This document shows, in pieces, positions 49,326 through 62,100 of a stretch of 64,000 bases of DNA. The notes under the pieces were generated by a model. That model worked only from the letters and a program-made list of their open reading frames with translations. It searched no databases and was not told where the DNA came from. The position numbers and the translations under genes were made by a program. Origin of the DNA: Spirometra erinaceieuropaei (taxonomy: Eukaryota > Platyhelminthes > Cestoda > Diphyllobothriidea > Diphyllobothriidae); the NCBI GenBank assembly GCA_902702965.1, contig CACRXP010000660.1, positions 267,202 through 331,201 of the forward strand, given 5' to 3'. Position 1 is the stretch's first letter. Every line of letters starts with the position of its first letter.

Positions 49326-49871
49326 TTTACGGTTGCCATGTCATCGCACAACTATTAGGATTAACAGCTCTCACAATCATTGCAGAAGGTTGTACTTGTT
49401 GCGATGATAGCTTGCGTGTCAGCCTTAGAGCCGTTAATTGCTGCATGTTCGTCGCTCGTGTTGGTTACTTGTGTGATAATTGCTTTGCGAATTGGCTCAT
49501 AGAAACTGACACTGGAAGCCGTGTTCGGCTGTTCGCTGAACGCACGACCATATATCCTGCCCACGCAGAGTCTCAGTTCAGCATCTGGTGGAAGGGGGGG
49601 TGAGGATTTCGCTTACTTGTGGACCGGATAACCATAATTCAAACAGCTCACGGCCTAGGCGGTTGTCAGCACGGGTGCGAATTTCGGTGTCGTGAAGCTT
49701 TGAGGGTTCAGGTGGATCCTTTGATTGTGCCGTAACTTAACAGTTGGTGCCTCAACGCCACACTGTAAATCCTCGTTCGACTATCCGCGTTTTCAATAAG
49801 TATCCAACTTCTCCAACATGCTTGTTTTTCTCGACGCTGCACGAGAGCCCGTAAGACATTCCAAGCGTTTC

Positions 49872-50302
49872 GATCAGATGTGGTTATGTAGCCTCAACTG
49901 TGCTAAACAAACCCCAGCCGCCTGTAAAATGGGACTGGTGGTGATAGGGGGTTTATACAGGTGGGGCCGGGGAACAAACAGGCGACAAGGTCAAGTGATT
50001 TGATGAAATAGAAAAGCCATTGGGAATGCGCGGTTGTACATTGAGTGGTTGGGAAGTAGTTGCCCTAACCCCCAAACCGAACCCTAAACCCTAACTCCAA
50101 GCCTAACCCTTTAACCCTAGCCCTAAGCCTTAACCGCAGCCCTAAACCCTCACACTGAAACATCCAACGCGAAAGCTAGAAGGAGACGACAGGCCGAAAG
50201 TCAAGAAGGACCACCGACATTGGACATGACAACAAAGAAACAAGGCCGCCAACAAAACACTCACCGCAACGCACAGCAACACCATGCCGACGTAATCACA
50301 CC
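49872..50302. mobile_element. Inverted, truncated copy of the 16.1-kb TIR element
   Basis: Starts gatcagatgtggttatgtag, carries the hairpin module in reverse (49913-49965), a (CCCTAA)-like array (50060-50150), and then the reverse complement of 16170-16330 up to about 50302, where homology stops. The second TIR is missing. Confidence 0.7.
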
Positions 50303-50349
50303 AACGTCTGAAGACTTCCAAGACCTTCTAAGACATATGGGAGAGTTAG

Positions 50350-52170
50350 CCCAAATCTGAAGTTTTTTTCGGTATTATTTTCCAGCTCATTGGGGTCATA
50401 CACCGGTTCACAAGGGTACGCGGGCAGGCTATCGTTCAGAGCACCTGCCAAGGGTATCGTCATTAGACAACCCCGTCTTCTGGTTCGCTGCAGTGCATCT
50501 CAACTCGCCACCACACAACTGTTTTTGTGGCTGACTTGCTGGTTGTCGTTTAAGCTTAGTACCTGCAACGTATTTGTCACTTCCAGGAACACTTTAGTCT
50601 TCAGACCACCACAATTTTCTCGAGGACATCAGGGAAAGATGCTGGTTGTATTCAACCTTCTGCATCGTTAACTGCATCTCCAGCAGAAATTCCTTGAGTG
50701 ACAGCACTCGATTATGTTCAGTGGCGACTAAGGTATCCTCCACACACACAGACCCCAGAATTGCAGTCTGTGGTGTTGGAAGACTAGTGAATGCTGTCGT
50801 TTCAGAACCGTGCCAGCTACGAGTCTCGAACTCGATGAATGCACTGGTGTGCCTTTCAGCTGTTCGTAGGCTGTCCCCTCTGACGTGAAGCGCGGCCTAG
50901 GACGGGCATTCAGAATTGGGGGACTTCGGCCTCTCCGACACGACTCTTCTCTTCATTGTATTTACTTTGTAGTAGTAGTTTCATGGTCTACACTGCCAGA
51001 TGCTGGGGAGTAAAAATATGGGGAGCTACTGCGGCCCACAGCTAACTTCAGCTAGCCTGTGGACCGCGTCATACGTTGAATTGTGGTAGAGGGCGTTTTA
51101 CGGGTGGGACAGCACACAGGACGGAGAGTTAGAAGACACAGAAAACAGATAAAATTCAGCCGAATGTCTCATCTGGTGCGCTGCAATTTGGCAAAGAAAT
51201 TGAGCGCGAAATTAGAAATAATCAAAAAGTCATTTTTAAAAACACAACAGGCTTCAAATAAAGCGCCGCTGGTAGGACTGCATTTAGTCAGGAAGGGAAG
51301 GAAATTTCAAACATTGGGAACGGTGAATAATAAGTGATGTTCACAGTCACACTGAATTTTAGGATATATTTTTGTATTTGCCATCTACTCGTGGGTCTTA
51401 CACCCTATCGTTACCGATGCGACGAGAAAAAACGACCGAGATCTGCTTTTGCAGGAGAATAACTTCTTTTGTTTTAAAATGCGTCAAAGTGATACGAAAT
51501 ACTAAATAGGAACGGTTTCGTTGTACATTTTGGAAGGCCATAGCATCCGGCCAAAATCGATCCTTGGGATTTCGCCATGCGCGGATCGAAGAGCGATATT
51601 GTGCCTATTTTCTTGTTTCTCGTTAATGTTGCTCCGACTTCACATCTAAACGTTCTTTCAGGGTCGCTTTGCCACATGACATAGAGCTGACGACTCTTTA
51701 ATAGGCTAATCACTTTTTACAGATGAGCAGTCCTGTCCGGTACGACAGTGGAATCCCCTGTCTGTGGGCACGATTACGATGTCTTAATCGACCTTCAATT
51801 ACCACAGTGCATCGTATTGACCTTCAGAACTACTTTGGAGGTCCTACAGGTCTTACCTGAGGCGGTTTCTAATGATTGGCCCGAGTGAGAGGCTGAAGAG
51901 TTAGGCGAATAAAGTACTTCTTTCTGAGATCACGTCTCCTTCTTCTGAGATGTTAGTTGTACTAATAGTAATGACTTTAGTGATAATAGTAGAAGCAGGT
52001 TTGATGGCTTTTTATTTATACGTGGAATTCTTAAGTATGTGAGATTTGAAGAGCATGTCCATATGCTCTCTGGTGCGCCCTGGAACATTATTGGGTGGCC
52101 AAGCCGTGTGCGATACAGGCAGACGGACTGTTCCTGCACCGTCAGCCACTGCGTCCAAACCCACCACTAG
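50350..52170. other. Intronic sequence without recognised genes
   Basis: No coding or repeat structure that I can support. Confidence 0.45.
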
Positions 52171-52177
52171 ATGACTG

Positions 52178-52600
52178 TGGGGCTGGTAGAGGGACGCTCA
52201 CCGATCGTTCTTACGGAACACACTCGCCCCGTTGTGCCTTAGGACTCTGTCTCTCGAGCCCAATCAGCAGTCGCACAGCGGCGCATGATATAGGCAGAAT
52301 AGCAATACCGATAAAGACTAGGGAAACTGGAATGGCCAATTTTGACTAAGGCACAATGGGATGAGTTTCGTAAAAACGATCGGTGAGCGCCCTTCTACCT
52401 CTGCATTTTTCCGATCGTAAGCGACAGGACAACGAGACCGTGACTCAGTAGTTAGAGGCGTTGTACTTCTAGCCAATAGGTTGCGAGATCGAGCCCCAGG
52501 TGTTCCACTCTTCGGGGTTGGGGATGACTGGCTGACGACGGCTAATAAGTCATAAATGACCATTCCAGTCTACCTTGTCTTTGTCGGCAATGTTTTTCTG
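52178..52600. mobile_element. SINE-like inverted dimer
   Basis: A minus-strand head and tail (52180-52340) join a plus-strand head (gatcggtgagcgcccttcta), tRNA-like part (tgcgagatcgagccccagg) and tail. Confidence 0.65.
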
Positions 52601-52671
52601 AATCGAATTCTGTACAATTGAATGTTGTAGTGAAGAGGCAAGAAAGAATGAGGTCGAAACTGGGCAATCCA

Positions 52672-53105
52672 GCGCACACCAGCGCAATCCTCCCCCTAAT
52701 AAATTCAACCCGCTTGAATATATCGCTAAAATCCGTGGCTTTGAAGGTTGCCACCTGACGGGATAACCTGATCTTCACAGTCAGTACTGTGGGCATGTGG
52801 AGCAACTTGCTGGGATCCTGAGAGCTAGCACCAGTAGATGCTTCTTAATATGACAGTTATGACATTCTTTCCACCTTCATGAGATATGATCCATTACCAT
52901 GAAAGACTGCTCCATGCTATGGGAACCAGGTCGTATGTGATTCGCATAGACAATCTGCTTGACTTTATCAGTCAGTACGCTCAAACCTAACCCCGGCCGT
53001 CCTGACATCGTTTTGCCATCGAAGTTCTGTGGTTTTATGTGAGGCGAGTGCTGTAGGTACTGCGCAAGTCTGCTTTACTCGCAAATCTCCGGTAATGCCT
53101 CCACT
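52672..53105. repeat. Dispersed repeat, copy 2
   Basis: cacaccagcgcaatcctcc to ctgtaggtactgcgcaagtc follows 5-350 with many substitutions. Confidence 0.45.
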
Positions 53106-53109
53106 CAGC

Positions 53110-56100
53110 GGGGTCCAGAGAGTCGACGTCGTCGCTCTCGTCGACCGAACTTCCAGTCAGCAATTACATTAATGGTATAATACTCTCAGACGTAAAACTA
53201 TATCTCCGTCCACGCTGCAATCCAGTTTAATCTGCAAGTGAAACCAGGCTGGATTGCATGATACAAAGCTATCCATGGTCGTCACCTTCTTTCTACAAAG
53301 TCATGTCATACAAATAAATGTAGAAAACTAACTTCTGTGACAAAAAAATTTGGTAGATTAGGAGGTACCTGCAGGAGCATGGAGCTCTTCCTATCAACCC
53401 AGTTAGTTAACGATTTTACTTCATTATTTCCATCGCTCCCGATGGCGAAGCATTCACTTACACCGAAGAAATGGATGCTTACGGATAGACTCTTTGCTCA
53501 TTTGCTATCTATCGTGCGTCTGAAAAGTTCTTTAGATTATCACTAGATGAAAGAGATTAATGGAGAGTATCTGGGGTCCAAAAAGCAAGCGGCTGATTTG
53601 CTCCCAAACGCGTCTCCAGCAATCGAAGATTAAGCAACCGTTCCTTTTGCTTAAGCCGGTACATTACACAAAGATGAAGACTAGAACTGCATATTTAATG
53701 CAATGGGTAGGCAATCACACACTTATGAGGTCTTCACTATTCTGGACCGGCAGAGAGGATTTGGCTACTACTGAGTCATGATCAGAAAATTTCCCTTAAA
53801 CTAACACACCTTTATAAGCGACCTCCTACCAAGCAGTCGTTATACAAGTTCGGACTCGTCTGTCATATCTTATGCTCCCTTTTTTAAGCTTTCTGCTTAT
53901 ACCGCGTAGAACCTGTTTGAACTCAATCAATACATCATTTTATCACAGTCCCGGGTACACTTACAGAACTGGCCTGATGATTGTGTCATTGCTCTCTTGA
54001 CGGTGGAACACAGCATTTTCAGCCTGACAGTTGAAGTAGGCTGGAGAACGCTAGCGTTAGAAGATACCGCTCTGCATTACTCCAAGTTACCAGTTAATTT
54101 CTAAAGAAATTAAAAGCAACGGTATAAAAAAATATTTGGACAAATCCGTTGATGACTATCCTGAAATGTTTCCACCCTGAACTGCGAACCAATCAAGTTA
54201 AAGACGTTCCTTTTCCTTGTCCTTCGCCTTTCCTAACTAAACAACCCCTTGCCTTCTTGAGACCCTTACACTGGAATAATTGTCCAGAGTGAATAAATGA
54301 AGACAGGAAGCCGCACTGTAGGGGAGTTTATGGACTAACGCATCTGTGGCCCAAGTGTGCATCGCAAGTAAATTAATTGCCAAGCGAGTTTATGTTAGAA
54401 TTATAATCGAGCGTGATAGTTCGCAGTAAGATGGGCCGCTCCGCACCCCTTCGGCTTGTTTTCGCTAGGTCGAATGTAACCAAAAGTCAGTGATGCATAG
54501 CCGAAAAATAAGGCAGGCTCTTGTTGATGTCGCGGTTAATTAGTGAGCTACAGCGCGCGTCCCCTCTCTCTCAGTAAGGTAATCCAAAACATTTACTGTT
54601 ACTCTCAAATACAGGGAATTAGAGTCTCCATTCGCACCCTGCTGACCTTGAGAACACTTTCCTTCCGTGAGGAGCATCGGTCCTAAAATAGAACTAATTA
54701 AAAATCGGCTGCACATAACTCAACGGCTTACCAAGATCTACCTTTAGTTGACCGGATTAAAAGGTTCGATTACCTGGCAACCTGGAGTCCTTGGCTGCCC
54801 TAAAACGGAGTGTCAGGACCTCTCTCGTTTCAACGAATACAGTTCACTTTTCATCAAATTTCCGCACAAAGCGAAGTCTGGAGATCCGGCGGGATTGGTA
54901 TATTATCTACTTGGTGATCATGGCAGTTTTGTGCCNNNNNNNNNNNNNNNNNNNNNNNNNNNNNNNNNNNNNNNNNTGTGTGGCAAGCGTAAGAGAGTAA
55001 TCCGGCCTTGTCGCCTCCTGTGCCTACATTCGCCTCAGGTCGTTCTGGCTTTGTCTTGTCATCTCACGATGTTGGGTGTGCGAGGTAGAGGCGTCGACAG
55101 TCTGTCTCACTATAAATAAACTCATTCGTAGATCACCACTGCTTCCTATCAGCCATGACGATCGTCTTCGACTCCTGGGGTCATTTAACGCTCTTCGAGT
55201 CGTCCTGAGTTATCTAGGAAGCAGTACGTACCAGTGAGTCTTTTCGACCAGAGCTTTTTATAGATAGACACTTTATTTTAGAAGTAATATTTCGAATTTT
55301 TCAGCAAATAAAGCCTACATTCACCGTGGATAAAATAAGTACACAAAGCAGATAACACCAGAATGTCATAAGCGATAACTACCGAACACTGTTGCCGTTG
55401 ACATAACGAAGAATCGCAAATAAATGAGTTGCAAAATTCGCGTTCGATTTGACTTCTTTCAAAACAGTGCTAGCCTGATGTGCAGATGACCTCCTTACTA
55501 TGCTTCACATAAACAAAGAGGGGAAAAGTCCGGGTATGATGAGTAAAATAGGCCAAAGAATACATAAGAAAATTTCCATGTGAATAGAGGGCACAAAAGA
55601 GATGGAGACTCAGTTTCAAAATCTGTGCACTTTATGGAAGAAACCTCGTAACGACTACATTGACGTACTTAAATAAGATGCGGTTTAAAACATTACAAAA
55701 AAACACTGCAATTACCTACGTGTTCTAAAAATAGATGTTGTTTTCAGCTCTTGCAAAAGCCTTCTCAGGCGAAATTGTTCGGAATATGTTCATATTATGC
55801 ACTTCGCAGTTCTCGTCGTCTGTCTATTTATATAGCAAGTTTGTATTTGGTGCGCAATGCGAAAGGGGGTACTTATTACCTTGGGTGTGAGTCTTTAAAC
55901 TCTGGAGGTGGAGTGTGCAATTTAGGGTGGGTGGGGAAGGTGCGTTGACGTCACCGGGCCAGTGTGCTTGTGGGCTTTTGGCGACTCAGTTGGTGCCATG
56001 GCAACTGTGGAGTTGAACAACCAATTTCTACAAATCCCGAATTCCTCCTCCCCCCCCTTATCCTTCTCTCACAATGCCCACGCAGATATAAATGCGCTAC

Positions 56101-56310
56101 AAAAGTGCACGGACCTGACTGATTGTCAGAAAAAAATGGCTAACGTTTGTTCGTGAAGGTCGTTACCGACCCCTTTTGGTACAGGTCAGGCAAAAGGTAA
56201 GGACAGTTGACGATTTTATAATCAAAAAAAATCGATTTTAAAATTACTTATTGGTGCCTGTTTTAGTACAATTTTACCGAGTTCACAAACTCGTGTATAG
56301 AGGCCTGGAA
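53110..56310. other. Intronic sequence without recognised genes
   Basis: Contains one gap. A 64-codon frame at 55962-56156 has mixed composition but no splice signals that fit the flanking exons. Nothing else supported. Confidence 0.4.
54936..54976. other. Assembly gap (41 N)
   Basis: Run of N. Confidence 0.99.
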
Positions 56311-56315
56311 GGTCG

Positions 56316-56369
<54 letters not shown>
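56316..56369. repeat. (CTA)18 microsatellite
   Basis: Eighteen trinucleotide units, uninterrupted. Confidence 0.9.
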
Positions 56370-56373
<4 letters not shown>

Positions 56374-56939
56374 TACCTGCGTCTGCTGTGGCCAATATAA
56401 TATGAATTACGTAGACAAGCGCGCGAGCACATCAAAAAAGCGAGACCGCTAGGTCTGAGTTGATGGCTTTTGACATCCTTGACGTCGGTCCAAAACCCCT
56501 CGTCGAGTACATTTATCATGCTTTCATATTATGTCCGTCTTCTCTCTTCAAAATTTGTTTTTACCTATTTGGAGTTATAAAGTGTCTCCTCAATTCCATC
56601 ATGTGTGCACATATGCATTGCTTGCTAGCTATTCGCATGGAAGAGTGGAAGACGGCTTCTGGATTCGCCATCTCCACCTTAAGCTTTCATTCTGGTCCAT
56701 GAATAAGAATAACTGTAGACTTTCGAGATTGTGGCGTTGCTCACTTAAGGTTTCGCAACCGGGTAACAAATAGATCTGCTTTCTGACCGGGTGTAGTTAG
56801 CACGAAATCCGGTCGGTTAAGCGTTCAAAGTCCTTTATACGCTTTGCCGACAAGGAAAGAGGTTGATCGAATTGATTGCTGCAGTCGGACACGGGTGTGG
56901 AAACCTACCCAGTCCTAGGAGTTGCCTAGCTCTAGATTC

Positions 56940-57115
56940 CGGGCGGCGGCTCCAATAACCCTGTCCTAACTTTAACGCTTACCCGAACCCTAACACTACA
57001 GTCCCCCCCCGAAAGAACTTAACCACTGATCTCCTAGCCCCAACCCCAGCATTGACCCTAACTTTAACCGCTCCCTCCCCTTGAATTTAGCACAGAGCCA
57101 CCTGTAATACGGATA
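56940..57115. repeat. Degenerate telomere-like tract
   Basis: CCCTAAC and ACCCTAACTTTAAC-like units, ending in gccacctgtaatacgg, which matches the subterminal block of the other telomere-like elements. No intact TIRs seen. Confidence 0.5.
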
Positions 57116-57387
57116 GTCTATATTCCCGTGCCAAGCTATTGTTTTTTGGCATGCTTACCGTCCGCGACCAAGCATACTCAATCACAGGCCTCAAATCACA
57201 ACGATGTCGCATCAAATATATTCAGAAGTCATCCCTAAGGCAAATAACACTCGCATGGTAGTTAAACCGTCATTGCTCACGATGTCCACCCCGTGTGCTT
57301 CACAACAGGGTGAGAGGAGGGGCATTAACTTTCACGTTAATTAGTTTGTAATGAGAGTAGACTTGCGCAGCATCCACCGATCTCTTT

Positions 57388-57421
57388 CCTCCTCCTCCTC
57401 CTCCTCCTCCTCCTCCTCCTT
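57388..57421. repeat. (CCT)11 microsatellite
   Basis: About eleven units; a predicted poly-Ser frame over it is not a gene. Confidence 0.85.
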
Positions 57422-58280
57422 CCCCGCCGGGACCCTATGTGAAGACCGAAACAAGACTATCTGGGGCGGGGGAGGGTGCAGGTGGTTGACACGACCAGAC
57501 CCGCAGCTAGGCCTATCACCACACTTGGTCCACTACAAACACTGCCTTGCCCTGTTTACTTTCCAAGGAAATTAATGAGCAAACTTGGAGTAAATTCTTC
57601 GGAACAGATCTTTTTAGGCACGGTCCGAAAGTTGATATGAATATTTAAACTGAAGTCCATCACCTACAGCGGAATAACCGCGTAATATTCATAAACCGCT
57701 AACAGGCAGCCAGTAGTATGCAATTGTGTAATTATTTACCTTTACTGTCAAAATAGTAAACAATAGCAAAAGTGCGGGGCGGCGTGAGCCAGCAACTGAG
57801 TCGGCCGGCCAAACCCCAATGTAGGCATTTGTTACGGGTGCGGGTTCTCGATAACGTCTGCGGACACCGATCTAGCCCCTGTGGTTGCCCAATGAATCTA
57901 CCCAGTGGTCCGCTTTAGAAGCGGAACACATACACACACACACACCACTGTCCCAACTCCACACACTCACAAAGTCACTCGACATCGCATAGGGCTGAAC
58001 ATTGTGCACCTTCAGCCCTGGTCGCCGTTATCTGGCACCACCGAATGGTGGATGGTGCTGTGCTAGAGAAATCCACTGTGCTGGTTTTCATGGCTTTTTG
58101 TCTTTATTCCGAGCTCTGTTTGTCCGGTAACAGTTTGAACCTAGGTTAAATTTGTATGAATCTCAATCCTCTACCATCGAGTCTGGGACCTACGCCCCCT
58201 CGTCTGCGATCTGGGGGATTCAAAGCCACATCGGGGCCCTTTTCATCTTTGATTGTATTCCGCTGCATTACAGAACAGTA

Positions 58281-58415
58281 GGTAAGATCCTATTTCTTAG
58301 CCGTACCTGTTAGGGGTTAGAGGGTTAGTGCTAAACCCCCGATTACCACCGGTCCCATATGACAGGCGGCTGGGGCTTGACTATTACAGGTGCGACTTCG
58401 AAATAAGATTCGACC
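58281..58415. mobile_element. Short 135-bp TIR element, same group
   Basis: Left end ggtaagatcctatttcttag and right end, in reverse, ggtcgaatcttatttcgaag are TIRs of about 32 bp with some mismatches, both running into a cacctgt or acctgt block. The core holds a ttagggg stretch and the hairpin module (58336-58378). Flanking octamers GAACAGTA and GAAGCGTA agree at 6 of 8. Confidence 0.6.
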
Positions 58416-58859
58416 GAAGCGTATGCCTAAGGCCATGCTATTGTATCATGCTGCTCTTTATGACGAATGATACTGCAAGCGCTCTGCAGAAAGGCATTAA
58501 TAGGAACTTCAAGTTTGTTTTCGGGGATAGCCTTTTGGGTTTAGCCTCTAACGTAGAAGTAAAAGTCAATCGGAAATCGGTCTAAATTTCTTTCCTTATC
58601 GTTTCACTTTGCACCCAGTTGTGTGAAGGTGATGCGGTTGACCCCGCCGACCAATCACACAGTTTGTTCATTAAGTTCAGCACACTCGGTCCTTATGGAA
58701 ATCTGACCTCGGAAGACACATCACAGCGTACAAATCCTTCCATTTTCTAAACCCTCCGAAGACACCTTCATGCCAGTTTAACCAGACTGTCCTGTTTTCG
58801 ATCTGCTCCTTTTCCGTCTGATTTCATTTTTATACTTCTCCGCACCCTCCCTTGTGCAG

Positions 58860-59173
58860 ATCAGTTCCGTGGATTGCCGCAGCGTGACTATAAACCTATC
58901 CATCCCGGAGAACCTGTCGATCGTTCCGACTGAAGCTGCTACAACGCAGGTGGCGCCGGCCAGTGGTACTGCTGTGATGCCGTCTACCACAGATGCTGCG
59001 GCGACTCCAACAGCCGCCAACATGGATGCTTTGGTTCCAAACGCAAATCCCAGTGACTCAGCCACACAGACTGATCCGGTCCTGCAGTCTAGGATCTGGT
59101 CCATCTCCCCGAGCGATCTGCGTTTCGGACTTTACCTGGCTGAAAACGACGGTGTCTTCAACTGTGTCTACCT
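58860..59173 (+). CDS. Coding exon D of the same gene
   Basis: Acceptor is a strong pyrimidine tract ending cttgtgcag; donor is cct|gtgagtg. It is phase 0 in, matching exon C, and phase 2 out. It gives 104 codons (about residues 365-468) plus two bases. The first 20 or so residues (SVDCRSVTINLSIPENLSI) look like a beta-strand segment. A Thr/Ala/Pro-rich disordered linker follows, then an ordered-looking end (RIWSISPSDLRFGLYLAEND...). The frame hits a stop two bases past the donor, as expected for an internal exon. The next exon must supply one base to finish a Leu codon; I could not place it with confidence. Confidence 0.78.
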
Positions 59174-59179
59174 GTGAGT

Positions 59180-62100
59180 GCGTACGCAGAAGTGCATCCC
59201 ATCCGGTCTTTTGCACTGGTCCTTTCTGGTCAACAGAGAGCCTTAAGAAACTGTTGGTATGGAAACCAGGTTAGCGGATTCAGACAACCTATCTGGTTAG
59301 TTGTCCTCAGAGTGTCCTTCGGCGTACTCAACGGAATTGCCGTGTGCTTCTCGTCACTTGAAGACGGGCGTGCGTGCGTGCGTCTGCGAATTGAGGCGGG
59401 TGACGTAAATGCGGGTAGCGTACATTGTTTATTTTTGTGGCTAATGCGACGGTAGTGAGGGCTTTCATTGGGTCTACAAATCCGATGACAGATCCTCTAA
59501 CCTGGTTTCAGTTTGCGAATCGTAAGCAAAACCAATAAATTCAGCACAGATGAAATGCTGCCGGCGATTTTTGTAAGCGAGATACGACTTTTATTTTCAT
59601 TCGACGCGGAGATTTGCCGCTGTGATGTTGAAAACTGATGACTTATCTAGCTTAGATTGAATTCTCTTCCTTGTTCATCTTTGCTAATTAATTTCACTGT
59701 CTGCAAACCACCTAAAGTAAGTGAAGTTCTCACATTATGGTCTCACTTCAATGACGAAGGCGAAATCTGCGTTTTTCGCTACTGGTTAACAGTAATGTAG
59801 AGATAATTTTTCAGTAAACATTTTTGTTTATCACGAGCCAAGAGCGTTTCCTCCGTCTACCACTTTGCTTATTTCTTCTCCCTGACTGTGTGACATGAGA
59901 AAGACACGGGCCCGTAGACCTGTTGGTTGCGATCGAGAGTGTTACCTAAGTAAAATGCGTTCAATGATCAGGTTCACGGGACATGCTAGTTCCGTAGCGC
60001 CATGAGGCTCAATCTAGAGCCCTTGGAGAAAGAAATGGGTGACGATAAGGTGTAGGGCCCCCAAGTAGATGGCAGCTTCAAAAATATGCCCTGAAACTTA
60101 GTGTACCTGTGAACATCACTCATTATTTCCATGCCCTGAAACTTAGTGTACCTGTGAACATCACTCATTATTTCCCGTTCCCATTGTTTGAAATTTCCTT
60201 CTCCTCCTGACTAAATGTTGACTTACCAGTGACACCATATTCAAATTTTGTCTATTTTGTAGTTGTCGCGCCCACTTTTTTTGCCATATGACAGCGCACG
60301 ATAAGAGTTTCGACAGAAATTTCCTTTATTTTCTGTGCCTTATTGCTCTCCATCCTGCGTGTTGTCCCACCCGTCCACAGGCTAGCTCAAGCTAGCTGTG
60401 GGTTCTACACACTATTGTAGTCCAAAGACTTTACGATGGTGGATCGTGTTTGGCGACACGCCTCATGGTAAAACAGATTCCTGTTGCATCCATCTCCCTC
60501 CCTTTTTGCCATGACCAACGTGTTCCACTTAGCTGGCAATGGGTTCGATTGCAGCAACTGAAAATGTAAAGCGACCCGTCTACGCGTGCCACTCACGAGC
60601 TGGACGCCAGGGAAAATGGCTATCTCGGGTCCTAACTTTAGTCAGAGCACCACAAACGCCATTAAAAGGATTTATTGCGACCTGTCCCCAAGCGCATTTC
60701 GTCCTGGGCCAAAGGTCCTTTTTGGAAACTAACATCAGGTCAACCAAACCTCGAACGAAACCTCTTCCTTTCCTCTAATACCAGCACGAGGCACGATTCA
60801 ACCCGACGAAAAATGGGACGAGATGTAGAGCCCATTTCGCGAGCTAATATCTCCAGCAAAGATGTTCACCCATCCTTTAGGAGTCTGAAAAGTCTCATCA
60901 TATGCATGCGTTACCACTGATGGACCATGATGTTGTGCTTGTTTTCGCGTGTGCGCTCCTGACTTTCCAGGCCTGTGAGTTGTTAGTATATTGGGGAACA
61001 AAAGGAGTCTGAGAGATGTTGCCCGGGTCCTCGGCTCTTCATTCGCGCGGCGATGAACCTACAGTTGTTAAGCTAATCGAGTAGCAATGACGTTTTTTAG
61101 ACAATCGTAAGTGCTCGTGACGGTAGTTTAGGTAGACATCGAATCGACTGCCAGTCCCAGCAGTAATTATAGTACAGACATCGCGATGAGGTGACTGATG
61201 GAGTCACTAATCCCAAGCGGTCCAATGTGGTCTGCTCCTGAGAGCCGTGGACTCAGTGACTTGGTTTATGGAAGTGGAAGGCTAGGACAGTCGTCCAGCA
61301 GGGCTCTTCCGGATGACAGCCAAGAGGTGACGGCTGAAACATGTTGGGAGAGTTCGGGACTTGACGGTTTTGGTCCTAGGTACACCAGTCAATTTATTCT
61401 GGCCTCCTATTTTTGTTGCTACGAAAATGACTGCTCTCTATCTCTCTCTTCAACGTCCAACTACCACACCTGCCGATCCCGCGTAAAAAACTTCCATGAT
61501 CCTGGGTGGATTGTTAATCATATCAGGGAGCTCTCCAGGTTGTCATTGGCACGTCGTGTTTCTTCACCTTCACGTTAAGCATTCGTACCAATGTTGCCGC
61601 CTAAGAGTCGCTTGGTTATACATTTTTCCGGTGTGTTCACAACGTGCCTGTTCAAATGAAATTGAACCCGCTCCAACACGGTGTAGATGACAACCACTCC
61701 AGTTATGTCTAGTATGTTGGTGTTTGAGATCCTCTCCTGCGGCCTTGCCTTCAGTATCCTTCGCAGACAACTGAACTGAAAGTACCTCGGGTTTTCCGCC
61801 CCGTTTTGGACCGACTGCCCGCTTTTTCACTCCACGGAGAAGTGTCATCATTTTTGTGCTGCGGAAGATACCACAACGCTTCCGGACTGGTTTTGAAGCC
61901 CCATGGAGGCCGTCCAGGCCTCTTAATGTTTTACTGCATTATGTTTATCTGTTTTGACCCTCCCAAAGGTGATGCGTTCAATGTACGCATTTTATTTTAA
62001 TCCGCTAGTTAACTGACTTTGACAGTACTAGGACAGCTGTCACCGGTTAGCACATGACAACAGCTTTCTGTGTGTTTATGTTTAATCCAAAGTTGACGCA

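Noticed and set aside
57351..57575. Poly-Ser frame
   Set aside because: Translation of the (CCT)11 microsatellite.
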